A DNA stretch of 64,000 nucleotides, taken from assembly GCF_001418105.1 (NCBI RefSeq), contig NZ_LIQI01000022.1, positions 434,001 to 498,000 of the forward strand, written 5' to 3'. This stretch comes from Lacinutrix himadriensis (lineage in GTDB: Bacteria; Bacteroidota; Bacteroidia; Flavobacteriales; Flavobacteriaceae). The first letter of the stretch is position 1. Every line of letters begins with the position of its first letter. The position numbers were made by a program, and so were the translations under genes. Below are positions 1 to 9,016 of this stretch, in pieces. Under the pieces are notes generated by a model. That model was not told the DNA's origin. It was given only the letters and a program-made list of their open reading frames with translations, and did no database searches.

Positions 1-227
1 GTGTGTATATGTACCCAAAAAGCTCTAAAAACCCACAAGGTAAATTACGTTTGTTATATGAATGTAATCCTATGGCTTTTTTAGCAGAACAAGCTAACGG
101 AAAAGCAAGTGATGGTTACACTAGAATTATGGAAATTGATCCAACAGAATTACACCAAAGAGTACCGTTTTTGTGTGGAAGTAAAAATATGGTCGAAAAA
201 GCAGAAGAATTTATGCAAAAGGCTTAA
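1..227 (+). CDS. fbp: fructose-1,6-bisphosphatase class I, C-terminal part (cut by window edge)
   Basis: Only the last 75 or so codons are present; the reading frame is already open at base 3 and continues leftwards out of the window. The segment with [18 protein letters not shown], followed by KASDG and [10 protein letters not shown], is the conserved C-terminus of class I FBPase, which hydrolyses fructose 1,6-bisphosphate to fructose 6-phosphate in gluconeogenesis in the cytoplasm. The identification is a family-motif match. The GTG at base 3 is an internal valine codon, not a start. The gene ends 72 nt before the next gene, whose own promoter-like box lies in that gap. Confidence 0.93.
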   Translation, partial: VYMYPKSSKNPQGKLRLLYECNPMAFLAEQANGKASDGYTRIMEIDPTELHQRVPFLCGSKNMVEKAEEFMQKA

Positions 228-258
228 TATTTACTAGATTAAGTCATTACTTTTTCAT

Positions 259-266
259 TATTTTTG
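259..266 (+). promoter_or_regulatory. candidate -7 box (TATTTTTG) of the GTPase operon
   Basis: TATTTTTG fits the Bacteroidota -7 consensus TAnnTTTG and lies 34 nt before the ATG at 300. No clear TTG -33 element is seen at 17-23 nt upstream, so the assignment is moderate. It would drive the four-gene unit 300-3503. Confidence 0.45.
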
Positions 267-299
267 TACATTACTTTTTTAAACAAAAGCTAAACGATA

Positions 300-662
300 A
301 TGGCTAAAGAAAAACTTACAAATAACAACACCGAATCACTTAATTCAAATGTAGAAGCTACTACAAAAATTGACGCTATAAAACAGCTTATTTTTGGAGA
401 AAACATGCAAGCTTACGATAGTGAGTTTGAAGCGGTAAAAAATGACATCCTCGCCAAAAAGCAAGAATTAGAAAACTTGATGGATGATGTTAGAAAAGAA
501 TTACTTCAAAATATTGATAATTTAAGCACAGACATTAACATAAGAATTACAGACCTTGAAAATTCTTTTAACGATAAAGCAGATACGCTTGACGACAAAA
601 AATTAGACAGAAAATTGTTAGGTGACTTGTTAATGAATCTTGGTGAAAAAATAAGCAAGTAA
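300..662 (+). CDS. small coiled-coil protein of unknown function
   Basis: 120 aa, highly charged, without signal peptide or membrane segment, so probably cytoplasmic. Residues about 40-110 are rich in Lys, Glu, Asp and regularly spaced Leu/Ile, typical of a long alpha-helical coiled coil; the N-terminal 25 residues are Asn/Thr-rich and probably disordered. I do not recognise a named family. It is the first gene of a tight unit (18 nt before the next gene) with a probable roadblock/longin-fold protein, a small GTPase and a hybrid histidine kinase, so a scaffold or adaptor role in that GTPase system is a reasonable inference but nothing in the sequence proves it. Confidence 0.8.
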   Translation: MAKEKLTNNNTESLNSNVEATTKIDAIKQLIFGENMQAYDSEFEAVKNDILAKKQELENLMDDVRKELLQNIDNLSTDINIRITDLENSFNDKADTLDDKKLDRKLLGDLLMNLGEKISK

Positions 663-680
663 CACAAATTACTAGCAATC

Positions 681-1499
681 ATGAATCAAGAAGATAAACT
701 TAAAGTTCTTAAAGACATCTTACTAACAGATGAAAGAGAATATGCTTTATCAATTCATGAAAAAATCAAAATCCTTGAAGAAACAATAAATAAAAAAACA
801 AATTTATCCGAAAAGGTAGACCCTATTATTGACGATAAATTAAACAAATTTGTTCTTGAAATACCAGATACTTTAGGTCCAACTATTACAGAAGCATTAA
901 AAAAAGAGATTAAAAACTCTCAAGATGCTGTAGTAGAAGCATTGTACCCAATTCTAGGTAGAATGATAAAAAAGTACATTCAAAACGAATTCAAACTTTT
1001 ATCCGAAAAAATAAACCAACAAATAGACAACACCTTTTCTTTTAAAGGCTTTAAACGAAAATTTAAAGCTAAAACCTCTGGAGTTAGTGAGGCCGATTTA
1101 ATCTTACAGAATCAATTTGCTCCAAAACTAAACCAGTTTATGGTTATTGAAAAAGGATCTGGTTTACTTATTTCAAAATACTCTAAAACAGATGATATAG
1201 ATGAAGATATGGTTGCAGGAATGTTAACTGCTATTAAAAGCTTTGTAGAAGATGCTTTTAAAAAAAACGACCAAAACCTAGAACTCATTGAATATGAAAC
1301 CTATAGTATTTATATTCAAAATTTCTCATCTTATTACATTGCAGTAGTAATTTCTGGCATATTTAATGCTAGTCATAAAACAGAATTAGAAGACAAACTA
1401 TTAGATTTTGCTCAAAACATTATTAATGAAACAGATCTAAAAAATAAAGAGTCTTTAACTAAAAAATTAAAAGCATATTTTGCTAATGAATATCTCTAA
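681..1499 (+). CDS. GTPase-associated protein: helical N-terminus plus probable roadblock/longin-like C-terminal domain
   Basis: 272 aa, cytoplasmic (no signal peptide). Residues 1-130 are charged and helical, with a conserved-looking segment VEALYPILGRMIKKYI near residue 90. From about residue 150 the pattern changes: a hydrophobic strand (FMVIEKGSGLLISKYS), an acidic helix beginning DIDEDMVAGMLTAIKSFVED, a strand pair around YETYSIYIQ and YIAVVISG, and a final amphipathic helix. That beta-helix-beta-beta-helix order with 'GLLI' and 'DEDMVAGMLTAI' is typical of roadblock/longin-fold partners of small GTPases. The assignment is by pattern, not by database search. The stop codon overlaps the start of the GTPase gene, which implies translational coupling. 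An automated label such as 'OmpA-like' would not be supported, because no OmpA peptidoglycan motif is visible. Confidence 0.7.
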   Translation: MNQEDKLKVLKDILLTDEREYALSIHEKIKILEETINKKTNLSEKVDPIIDDKLNKFVLEIPDTLGPTITEALKKEIKNSQDAVVEALYPILGRMIKKYIQNEFKLLSEKINQQIDNTFSFKGFKRKFKAKTSGVSEADLILQNQFAPKLNQFMVIEKGSGLLISKYSKTDDIDEDMVAGMLTAIKSFVEDAFKKNDQNLELIEYETYSIYIQNFSSYYIAVVISGIFNASHKTELEDKLLDFAQNIINETDLKNKESLTKKLKAYFANEYL

Positions 1500-1977
1500 A
1501 AAAATAGTTTTACTTGGTCACTTTGGTGTTGGTAAATCTTCGCTTATTAGACGTTTTGTCGAAGATACTTTTACAGACAACTACAAAGTAACCATAGGTG
1601 TACATATATTAAAAAAAGAAGTAGTAATTTCTCCAAAGGAAACGGTTTCTTTAATCATTTGGGATTTAGAAGGTAATGATGATATTACAAACACAAGAGC
1701 CTCTTATATGTTGGGTACTAGTGGTATGATATACGTATTTGATCTTACCAGACCTGCAACCTATGAGCAATTAGAAAGCGATCTAAATTTTATAAAAACA
1801 AACTATCCAAACATCCCAATAAAAGTAGTAGGAAACAAAAAAGATTTAGTTACCAAAGACTTTATTAAGCAGAACAGCGATGTTTTTGGGTCGTTCACCG
1901 ATTTTTATACAAGTGCAAAAGCAAATACTAAAGTTAATGATCTATTCTCTACATTAGCTAAACAACTAATTTCTTAA
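1486..1977 (+). CDS. Rab/Ras-like small GTPase
   Basis: 163 aa from the ATG at 1486; an in-frame TTG at 1480 would add two residues, but the ATG overlapping the upstream stop is preferred. All five G motifs are visible: G1 GHFGVGKS (11-18), G2 Thr36 in TIGVH, G3 D60-L-E-G63, G4 NKKD (117-120) and G5 TSAK (142-145). It should bind and hydrolyse GTP in the cytoplasm as a switch. The residue after the G3 glycine, the catalytic Gln in Ras, is Asn64 here, and the usual Thr-Ala of DTAGQ is Leu-Glu. No C-terminal Cys for prenylation is present, as expected in bacteria. It sits between a probable roadblock/longin protein and a hybrid histidine kinase. Confidence 0.92.
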   Translation: MNISKKIVLLGHFGVGKSSLIRRFVEDTFTDNYKVTIGVHILKKEVVISPKETVSLIIWDLEGNDDITNTRASYMLGTSGMIYVFDLTRPATYEQLESDLNFIKTNYPNIPIKVVGNKKDLVTKDFIKQNSDVFGSFTDFYTSAKANTKVNDLFSTLAKQLIS

Positions 1978-1988
1978 ACCAAAGAATA

Positions 1989-3503
1989 ATGCTTGCAAAA
2001 CACAAATTAGCACATGAAAAGGCTATTATTCAATACCTTATTGTAGACAAAAAAAGTATTATCTTAGAGTCCGATGATGCTTTCTTTTCAAATGTTACCA
2101 AGCAAAGTATAACAAGTTTACATCCTTTTTTTGAAAGTATTACAACCTTATTAGATCTAGAGGAAAATCAAGAATATCTATTCTCATGTATTCATTTAGA
2201 AACAGACAATAGAAATATAATAGCAGATATTACGCTTAAAACGTTTTCTAAAGAACACGCGCTACTAATCATTCAAGACCTAACAACGCATTACGACAAT
2301 TATCAATTAACTGCGCAAAAGAGAAACGAATCGGTTATAGACTCCCAAATTCTTGAATTAAAAAATAAATACTTAATAGAAAAAGAAGAGTTCAAAAACA
2401 CCTTCATCGCTAACTTTAGCCATGAAATTAGAGAACCTCTTTCTGGGATAATTACTTTTGTAGATATTCTAGGCAAAACCAATCTAGACTCCGAACAAAA
2501 AGATTATCTAAACATTATCAACACATCTTCCAATCATTTAAAACACATGATTGAAGACATTTTAGATATTTCTAAAATAGAAGTTGGTAAGCTTAATTTA
2601 ATTGAAGACTCTTTCAACCTATCCGAGTTTTTAGAAGAATTTGTTTTTACCTATAAAATAAAAGCCGAAGAAAAAGGATTAACTTTTCTTAATACTATTG
2701 GAGAAAAATTACCACCACAAATCATTGGTGACCCTTATAGATTAAAGCAAATACTAGGTAATCTAATAGACAACGCTATTAAATACACCACAAAAGGTAG
2801 TATCACTTTAAATGTTTCTTTAAATCAAGTAAGAGCTAATAAAGCAAGTATTCATTTTCAAATTATAGACACAGGAATTGGTATAGAAAAAGAAAACCTA
2901 GACAAAGTTTTTACAAGCTTCACCCAAGTAGACACCACCCAAAGAAACAAAGGAACAGGATTAGGTTTAGCCATTGTAAAAAACCTAGTATCGTTAATGG
3001 ATGGTAACATCTCTATTGACAGTGAATTTAACGAAGGGACCTCTTTCGCTTTAAATTTAAGTTTTAAATTAGATACAAAAACAAAAGATAAAAAAGTAGA
3101 AGTTGCTACTGTAGAAAAACTAGGAAAAGATAAATACCATATTCTTTTAGTAGAAAACTCAGAAATAACGCAACTCTCGGTTCTTAAAATATTAGCAGCG
3201 CAAGGAAAATTTTATTTAGATATCGTTACCAATCCAGATACGCTAATAGAAACCATCCAAAACCAAAAGCCTGACATTATTTTAATGGACATCAATCTTC
3301 CAAATACTACTGGAGATCAACTTGCCATAGAAATCAGACAACTACCAGAAAAAGAACTTAAAAAAATTCCCATTCTAGCCTTAACAGGAAAAGTGTTCCC
3401 TGAAGACCTAAAACGCTACAAAAAAGCAAAAATAAACGATGTGATTAGTAAACCTTTTGACGAGAAAAGCTTGCTAAAAACCATCCACAAATACTTAAAA
3501 TAA
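1989..3503 (+). CDS. hybrid sensor histidine kinase with C-terminal receiver domain
   Basis: 504 aa, no membrane segment. Residues 1-105 form a PAS-like sensory region with weak motifs, followed by a coiled coil (about 105-135). The HisKA domain carries FSHEIREPL with phospho-accepting His145. The HATPase_c domain shows an N box DNAIKY, G1 DTGIGI and G2 GTGLGL. The C-terminal receiver domain (about 380-504) has LLVEN at its start, the phospho-accepting Asp434 in LMDINLP, a Thr in LALTG and the Lys of SKPF, so it should be functional. The lack of membrane helices and the position 11 nt after a small GTPase suggest it reads a cytoplasmic signal, possibly the state of the GTPase module. It has no DNA-binding output domain. 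Confidence 0.93.
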   Translation: MLAKHKLAHEKAIIQYLIVDKKSIILESDDAFFSNVTKQSITSLHPFFESITTLLDLEENQEYLFSCIHLETDNRNIIADITLKTFSKEHALLIIQDLTTHYDNYQLTAQKRNESVIDSQILELKNKYLIEKEEFKNTFIANFSHEIREPLSGIITFVDILGKTNLDSEQKDYLNIINTSSNHLKHMIEDILDISKIEVGKLNLIEDSFNLSEFLEEFVFTYKIKAEEKGLTFLNTIGEKLPPQIIGDPYRLKQILGNLIDNAIKYTTKGSITLNVSLNQVRANKASIHFQIIDTGIGIEKENLDKVFTSFTQVDTTQRNKGTGLGLAIVKNLVSLMDGNISIDSEFNEGTSFALNLSFKLDTKTKDKKVEVATVEKLGKDKYHILLVENSEITQLSVLKILAAQGKFYLDIVTNPDTLIETIQNQKPDIILMDINLPNTTGDQLAIEIRQLPEKELKKIPILALTGKVFPEDLKRYKKAKINDVISKPFDEKSLLKTIHKYLK

Positions 3504-3508
3504 AAAAA

Positions 3509-3539
3509 AGGCGAACTATAAATAGTTCGCCTTTTTTTT
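3509..3539 (+). terminator. intrinsic terminator of the GTPase/kinase operon
   Basis: Hairpin with AGGCGAACTA and TAGTTCGCCT as arms around a short AT loop, preceded by an A run and followed by eight T. It can act in both directions and separates this operon from the convergent TerB-like gene. Confidence 0.88.
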
Positions 3540-3562
3540 ATCGATTAAATAATCTAAAATTA

Positions 3563-3994
3563 TTATTTATTCATTGTTTTAATTTCTTCAATAAAAGTAT
3601 CTAAATCTACTTTATTACTCACCAAAGTAAGCGCTTTATCCACAACATACTTTACATTTTCAGGTTTAAAACCTAATCCCACAGCAATCTTACGTAAAAC
3701 ATGTTCTTCATCATCTCCTTTAATATGATCCACAAAAACCATTCTAGATAAATCATATAAACGCTCTAAACGACTATCATAAGACGTTGGAGGATTAATA
3801 TTATGAGAAGCATAATCCTTTAAAATTATTGCATAATCTCCTTCGCTAATATCTAAATTTCTAGCTAAACGATCTAAAAACGCTTTTTCTTCATCTGTAA
3901 TAACCCCATCTTCCATTGCAACTCTAACAATTGAAGCAAAATGGTCTTCATTACGCTTTTTAAATCCACTATCAAATAAATCTGAAATTGACAT
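3563..3994 (-). CDS. TerB-like (tellurite resistance/DjlA N-terminal fold) protein
   Basis: 143 aa, soluble. The pattern VAMEDGVITDEEKAFLDRLA near residues 26-45, with acidic residues in a D-G-x-I-T-x-x-E arrangement, is the hallmark of the TerB helical domain, which can bind divalent metal; a second such helix pair follows around HIKGDDEEHVLRKIA. Proteins of this type in flavobacteria are annotated as TerB family, but no other ter gene is nearby, so a tellurite phenotype is not implied. It is a single gene, convergent with the histidine kinase operon and sharing its terminator. The cellular role is unknown. Confidence 0.72.
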   Translation of the reverse strand: MSISDLFDSGFKKRNEDHFASIVRVAMEDGVITDEEKAFLDRLARNLDISEGDYAIILKDYASHNINPPTSYDSRLERLYDLSRMVFVDHIKGDDEEHVLRKIAVGLGFKPENVKYVVDKALTLVSNKVDLDTFIEEIKTMNK

Positions 3995-4100
3995 ATATTC
4001 TTTTTTTTAAGTGGCACAAAGATAATTAAACAAAACACGATTTAAAACATTATTAATAGCTTTTTTTAGGTCTAATAAAACAAACTTAACTTGTATAACT

Positions 4101-4198
4101 TGGGCATTACACCACTACGCAAAAGCTTCGTAGTGTCGCGCTATTCGTTATATCTTTTTTGCACACAAAAAAGGATGCCACTGCTATCGCTAATGCAA
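4101..4198. repeat. probable dispersed intergenic repeat with internal palindromes
   Basis: Non-coding stretch between the TerB-like gene and mfd. It contains CACTACG with the complementary CGTAGTG 9 nt later, a TTTTTTGC / AAAAAAGG pair, and near-matching ends (GGGCATTAC at the left, GCTAATGC at the right, imperfect inverted repeats). It is more GC-rich than its surroundings, and such units recur between genes in flavobacterial genomes. Only one clear copy is in this window, so 'dispersed' is an inference. Confidence 0.5.
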
Positions 4199-4278
4199 AA
4201 ACAAGTTCCATTAAAAATCATATTTTGTAATTGGTAATTCCAATATCTAAAACATATCTTTACACAAAATTAAAATAC

Positions 4279-7200
4279 GTGAGTAAAACACTTCTCTCGC
4301 AAGCCTATGCACAGTCTTTGCAATCGCAAAAACTGCAAACTGCTATTGCCAAAACCGAAACAAAAACACATATTAAAGGGCTTGTTGGTTCTTCCCTTTC
4401 GTTTATTATTTCACAAAATTTTAAACAAGCCGAAAAACCATTCCTCCTTATTTTTAACGATAAAGAAGAAGCAGCCTTTTACCTCAACGATTTAGAACAA
4501 TTACTAAATAGTAAAGACGTTCTCTTTTATCCTGGAAGCTATAGAAGACCTTACCAAATAGAAGAAACAGACAATGCAAATGTGCTACTACGATCGGAAG
4601 TCTTAAACCGAATAAATTCTCGTAAAAAGCCAGCAGTAATTGTTACCTATCCAGATGCACTATTCGAAAAAGTAGTAACCCGTCGGGAACTGGAAAAAAA
4701 CACATTAAAAATTTCTGTTCAAGATGATTTATCTATAGATTTTGTAAACGAAGTACTATTCGAATACAAATTTAAACGTGTCGACTTTGTTACCGAACCT
4801 GGAGAGTTTTCCGTTCGTGGAGGAATTGTAGATGTATTCTCCTTTAGTCATGACGAACCCTATAGAATTGAGTTTTTTGGTGACGAGGTAGATAGCATTC
4901 GTACCTTCGATGTAGAAACACAACTCTCTACAGAGCAAATTAAAAAAATTAGCATCATACCTAATGTTGCTAATAAGTTTTTAGAAGAAAGCAGACAAAG
5001 TTTCTTAAAATACATTGCGCAAAAAACGGTGGTTTTCACAAAAAATGCCGACTTAACTTTCGCAAGAGTAGATTCCCTTTTTGAAAAAGCAGTGGAAGCT
5101 TTTGGAAATCTTTCGCCGGAAATTAAACACGCAGAACCAAAAGAATTATTCTGTAATGCAACCTTATTAAAAAAGCAACTTTTAGAGTTTTCTGTAGTAG
5201 AATTTGGGAGCACATCTGTCATGTCCAGCACAACGACTATTGCATTCCATACCACACCACAACCTGCTTTCAATAAAAATTTCGACTTACTTATTGATAA
5301 CCTAAACAGTAATCACAACAAAGGTTTCACCAATTATATTGCTTGTGTAAGTGAGCAACAAGCAAAACGTTTTCATGATATCTTTGAAGACGTAGAACAA
5401 GAAGTACATTATAAAACCATTGTGCTTTCGCTTTTTCAAGGTTTTGTAGATAACGACAATCAAATCATCTGCTATACAGACCATCAAATATTTGAACGTT
5501 ATCATAAATTCCACTTAAAAAATGGCTACGCTAAAAAGCAATCCATAACCTTAAAAGAACTTACAAATCTAGATATTGGCGATTATGTTACACATATAGA
5601 TCATGGTATTGGTAAGTTTGGCGGACTGCAAAAAATAGATGTCGAAGGCAAAAAACAAGAAGCTATTAAATTGGTATATGGCGAACGTGATATACTCTAT
5701 TTAAGTATTCACTCGCTACATAAAATCACCAAGTTTAATGGTAAAGATGGTAAACCGCCAAAAGTGTATAAACTTGGTAGTAAAGCTTGGAAAGTTTTAA
5801 AACAAAAAACTAAATCTAGAGTTAAAGAAATTGCATTCAACCTTATTAAAGTATATGCAAAACGAAAACTAGAAAAAGGCTACCAATACAATCCGGATTC
5901 TTACTTACAACACGAGTTGGAAGCATCCTTTATTTACGAAGACACACCAGACCAAACCACAGCAACTGCAGATATTAAAGTAGACATGGAAAGTGAGAGA
6001 CCAATGGACCGATTAATTTGTGGTGATGTTGGTTTTGGGAAAACAGAAGTTGCTATTCGTGCCGCTTTTAAAGCTGTAGATAATGGTAAACAAGTTGCCG
6101 TTTTAGTTCCTACAACTATTTTGGCATACCAACATTCTAGATCTTTTGCAGAACGTTTAAAAGAGTTTCCGGTAACGGTAGATTATCTAAACCGTTTTAG
6201 AACCGCGAAAGAAAAACGCGAAACGCTAGAAAAACTAGAAAAAGGACATGTAGATATTATCATTGGTACACACCAACTGGTAAATAAAAAAGTAAAATTT
6301 AAAGATTTAGGTTTACTTATTGTAGACGAAGAACAAAAATTTGGTGTCGCTGTAAAAGAAAAACTAAAAACATTAAAAGACAATGTAGATGTGTTAACCT
6401 TAACAGCTACGCCCATACCAAGAACGCTTCAGTTTAGCTTAATGGCTGCAAGAGATATGTCGGTAATTACAACGGCTCCTCCAAACCGTTACCCTATAGA
6501 AAGTAATGTGATCCGCTTTAGCGAAGAAAGTATTCGTGATGCGATTAGTTATGAAATACAACGTGGCGGACAAGTTTTCTTCATTCATAATAGGATAGAA
6601 AACATTAAGGAAGTTGCAGGATTGATACAACGTTTGGTTCCAGATGCTAAAATTGGTATTGGTCATGGGCAAATGGATGGTAAGAAGCTAGAGCAATTGA
6701 TGCTTGCTTTTATGAATGGTGATTTTGATGTTTTAGTAAGCACAACCATTGTAGAAAGTGGTCTGGATGTACCAAATGCAAATACCATTTTTATTAATAA
6801 TGCGAATAATTTCGGACTTAGTGATTTGCACCAAATGCGTGGTCGTGTTGGTAGATCGAATAAAAAAGCATTCTGTTATTTTATAACACCAGAATATTCG
6901 GCAATGACAGCAGATGCCAGAAAACGTATTACTGCTCTTGAGCAATTTACAGAACTTGGTAGCGGATTCAACATAGCCATGAAAGATTTAGAAATTCGTG
7001 GTGCTGGAGATTTACTTGGTGGTGAACAAAGTGGTTTCATTAATGATATTGGTTTTGATACCTATCAGAAAATTTTAAACGAAGCCATTCAAGAGCTTAA
7101 AGAAAATGAGTTTAAAGATTTATATGAAGACGACGGAAAAGAAAAAGAGTTTGTAAAAGACATTACTATAGACAGTGATTTCTCCATACTTTTTCCAGAC

Positions 7201-7617
7201 GATTATGTAAACAATATCACCGAAAGATTAAACCTATACACGCAATTAAATAATATTAAAACCGAAGAAGAACTTACCGTTTTTGAAACCCATCTTATCG
7301 ATAGGTTTGGCGAGCTACCAACGCAGGTTGTAGACTTATTAAATTCGGTTAGAATAAAATGGATTGCCACCAAATTAGGTTTAGAAAAAATCATAATGAA
7401 AAAAGGCAAGCTCGTTGGTTATTTTATTAACGACCAACAAAGTGCTTTTTACCAAAGTCCAGGTTTTAGTAAAGTCTTGCAATACATTCAAACAAATCCG
7501 CAAGCATGTAAAATGAAAGAAAAACAGACCAGAGCAGGTTTAAGATTATTGCTTACTTTTGATAGAATAAACACGGTAGACAAAGCATTAAACGCTTTAA
7601 AACCTATTTTGGCATAA
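4279..7617 (+). CDS. mfd: transcription-repair coupling factor Mfd
   Basis: 1112 aa from the GTG at 4279 (VSKTLLSQAY), which fits the usual flavobacterial N-terminus; an in-frame TTG at 4231 would give 1128 aa and is less likely. Mfd is a DNA translocase that removes RNA polymerase stalled at lesions and recruits the UvrABC excision machinery. Visible in order: the UvrB-like N-terminal region with PGSYRRPYQIEE and EPGEFSVRGGIVDVF; the RNA polymerase interaction domain around DIGDYVTHIDHGIGKF; the helicase domain with Walker A GDVGFGKTE (near residue 585), DEEQ box and the TATPIPRTL motif; the second RecA lobe with MRGRVGRS; and the C-terminal TRCF domain. Length is close to the family norm. 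It stands alone as a transcription unit or is followed by the thioredoxin-like gene 31 nt downstream. Confidence 0.97.
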   Translation: MSKTLLSQAYAQSLQSQKLQTAIAKTETKTHIKGLVGSSLSFIISQNFKQAEKPFLLIFNDKEEAAFYLNDLEQLLNSKDVLFYPGSYRRPYQIEETDNANVLLRSEVLNRINSRKKPAVIVTYPDALFEKVVTRRELEKNTLKISVQDDLSIDFVNEVLFEYKFKRVDFVTEPGEFSVRGGIVDVFSFSHDEPYRIEFFGDEVDSIRTFDVETQLSTEQIKKISIIPNVANKFLEESRQSFLKYIAQKTVVFTKNADLTFARVDSLFEKAVEAFGNLSPEIKHAEPKELFCNATLLKKQLLEFSVVEFGSTSVMSSTTTIAFHTTPQPAFNKNFDLLIDNLNSNHNKGFTNYIACVSEQQAKRFHDIFEDVEQEVHYKTIVLSLFQGFVDNDNQIICYTDHQIFERYHKFHLKNGYAKKQSITLKELTNLDIGDYVTHIDHGIGKFGGLQKIDVEGKKQEAIKLVYGERDILYLSIHSLHKITKFNGKDGKPPKVYKLGSKAWKVLKQKTKSRVKEIAFNLIKVYAKRKLEKGYQYNPDSYLQHELEASFIYEDTPDQTTATADIKVDMESERPMDRLICGDVGFGKTEVAIRAAFKAVDNGKQVAVLVPTTILAYQHSRSFAERLKEFPVTVDYLNRFRTAKEKRETLEKLEKGHVDIIIGTHQLVNKKVKFKDLGLLIVDEEQKFGVAVKEKLKTLKDNVDVLTLTATPIPRTLQFSLMAARDMSVITTAPPNRYPIESNVIRFSEESIRDAISYEIQRGGQVFFIHNRIENIKEVAGLIQRLVPDAKIGIGHGQMDGKKLEQLMLAFMNGDFDVLVSTTIVESGLDVPNANTIFINNANNFGLSDLHQMRGRVGRSNKKAFCYFITPEYSAMTADARKRITALEQFTELGSGFNIAMKDLEIRGAGDLLGGEQSGFINDIGFDTYQKILNEAIQELKENEFKDLYEDDGKEKEFVKDITIDSDFSILFPDDYVNNITERLNLYTQLNNIKTEEELTVFETHLIDRFGELPTQVVDLLNSVRIKWIATKLGLEKIIMKKGKLVGYFINDQQSAFYQSPGFSKVLQYIQTNPQACKMKEKQTRAGLRLLLTFDRINTVDKALNALKPILA

Positions 7618-7648
7618 CCTTTGAAATAGTATAAGAAAACCAATTACA

Positions 7649-9016
7649 ATGACTAAAAAATTACTTTTTTTAATCGCTTTTTTACCAAGCATTTTATTAG
7701 CACAACACACCATTAAAGGAACATTTACTCCTGCAGATGAGTTTAAATTCGCTATACTTTATAAAGTTACACCAACCACTTCGCTTTATGTCAATAATGC
7801 TGAAATTGATAGCATTGGTAACTTCCAATTCAAATTGGATACAACAGTTACCAAAGGGATGTACCGAATCGTGTATGCTTTACCGCAAGATGAGTACAAT
7901 TTCGATTTTATTTATAATGCTAAAGAAGACGTAGAACTTACTTTTAATTTAGACGAAGGCGTAAAATACATAACCTCTCAAGAAAACAAATTATTAGGTG
8001 CTTATACTGAAAGTTTACAAGCAGTTAGTAAGAACATAAACGCATATTATTCTAGTAATAAAGAAAGTAAAAAAGAATTCCGTAAAGCTTTTGATGTATT
8101 ATCGGAAACACAAAACGAATTTGAAAAAGCTTCCGAAGGTATGCTAGCTTCTCATTTTATTAAAGCAAGTAAGCCATATATTCCAACAGAAATGGAAGAT
8201 GCACAGACGTTTTCAAAAAACTTAAAAGCGAATTATTTTAACAATATCGATTTTAGCAATGCGACCTTACAAAGCTCTAGCTTTTTAATTGAAACCGTTT
8301 TAAACTATGTATTTACGTTTACAAATCCAACAGACGAAAATGTTGGATATATAAACAATGTAGATACCGTTATTAAAGCTATTGGAGAGCATGCTACTAT
8401 TAAAGAAATTATTACAGAAGTACTTTTTAACCAATTTGCAGATGGTAAAAAAGAGGTAGTTGCAAACCACATAGCAGAGACGTATTTATTGCCAATAGCA
8501 AAAGCAAAAAAGGATAATGCTTTAATTGAAAAACTTACCGTTTACAAAAACACTTCTATCGGTGCGCTTGCTCCTAACTTTACTTTAGAAATTCCTAAAG
8601 ACGAAAAAGTAGACCTTGTGAAACTTTACGATTATAAAGAGGCGGCACAATATGTAGTCGTTTTTTGGAGTAGTACTTGTTCGCATTGTTTAGAAGAATT
8701 ACCAAAACTTCATGAATACACAAAAAACCTAGAAGCAGGCAAACTAAAAGTCATTGCTGTTGCTTTAGAGAATGATATTTACAGATGGAAAGATAAAACC
8801 TATGACTTTCCGGTATTTAATCATGTGTATGGGGAAGGAAAATGGGACAACCCAATTGGCAACGCTTACGGTGTTTCGGCAACACCAACTTATTTTATTC
8901 TAGATGCAGACAAAAACATCATAGATAAACCAGATGATTTTTCTGGGTTAGAAGCTTTTTATAAAGCACATCCTATTGTTCTGGAGAAAGAAGAAAAAGA
9001 AGAGCTAGAAGATTAA
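7649..9016 (+). CDS. secreted TlpA/ResA-like thioredoxin-fold protein with DUF4369-type N-terminus
   Basis: 455 aa with a Sec signal peptide (MTKKLLFLIAFLPSILLAQ). Residues 20-120 look like the DUF4369 beta-rich domain that often precedes TlpA domains in Bacteroidota. The C-terminal third is a thioredoxin fold: GALAPNFTLEIP, then VVVFWSSTCSHCLEELPKL with the redox pair C-S-H-C, and the cis-proline in SATPTYF. It probably acts as a periplasmic or envelope thiol-disulfide oxidoreductase. The tail is very Glu/Lys-rich (EKEEKEELED). It follows mfd by 31 nt, but a shared function is unlikely. The substrate is unknown. Confidence 0.87.
   Translation: MTKKLLFLIAFLPSILLAQHTIKGTFTPADEFKFAILYKVTPTTSLYVNNAEIDSIGNFQFKLDTTVTKGMYRIVYALPQDEYNFDFIYNAKEDVELTFNLDEGVKYITSQENKLLGAYTESLQAVSKNINAYYSSNKESKKEFRKAFDVLSETQNEFEKASEGMLASHFIKASKPYIPTEMEDAQTFSKNLKANYFNNIDFSNATLQSSSFLIETVLNYVFTFTNPTDENVGYINNVDTVIKAIGEHATIKEIITEVLFNQFADGKKEVVANHIAETYLLPIAKAKKDNALIEKLTVYKNTSIGALAPNFTLEIPKDEKVDLVKLYDYKEAAQYVVVFWSSTCSHCLEELPKLHEYTKNLEAGKLKVIAVALENDIYRWKDKTYDFPVFNHVYGEGKWDNPIGNAYGVSATPTYFILDADKNIIDKPDDFSGLEAFYKAHPIVLEKEEKEELED

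Noticed and set aside
3563-3994. Tellurite resistance system
   Set aside because: Only a TerB-like domain is present; there is no terC, terD or terZ gene in the window.
4231-4278. TTG start for mfd
   Set aside because: It adds 16 residues not expected in the family; the GTG at 4279 fits the usual N-terminus better.
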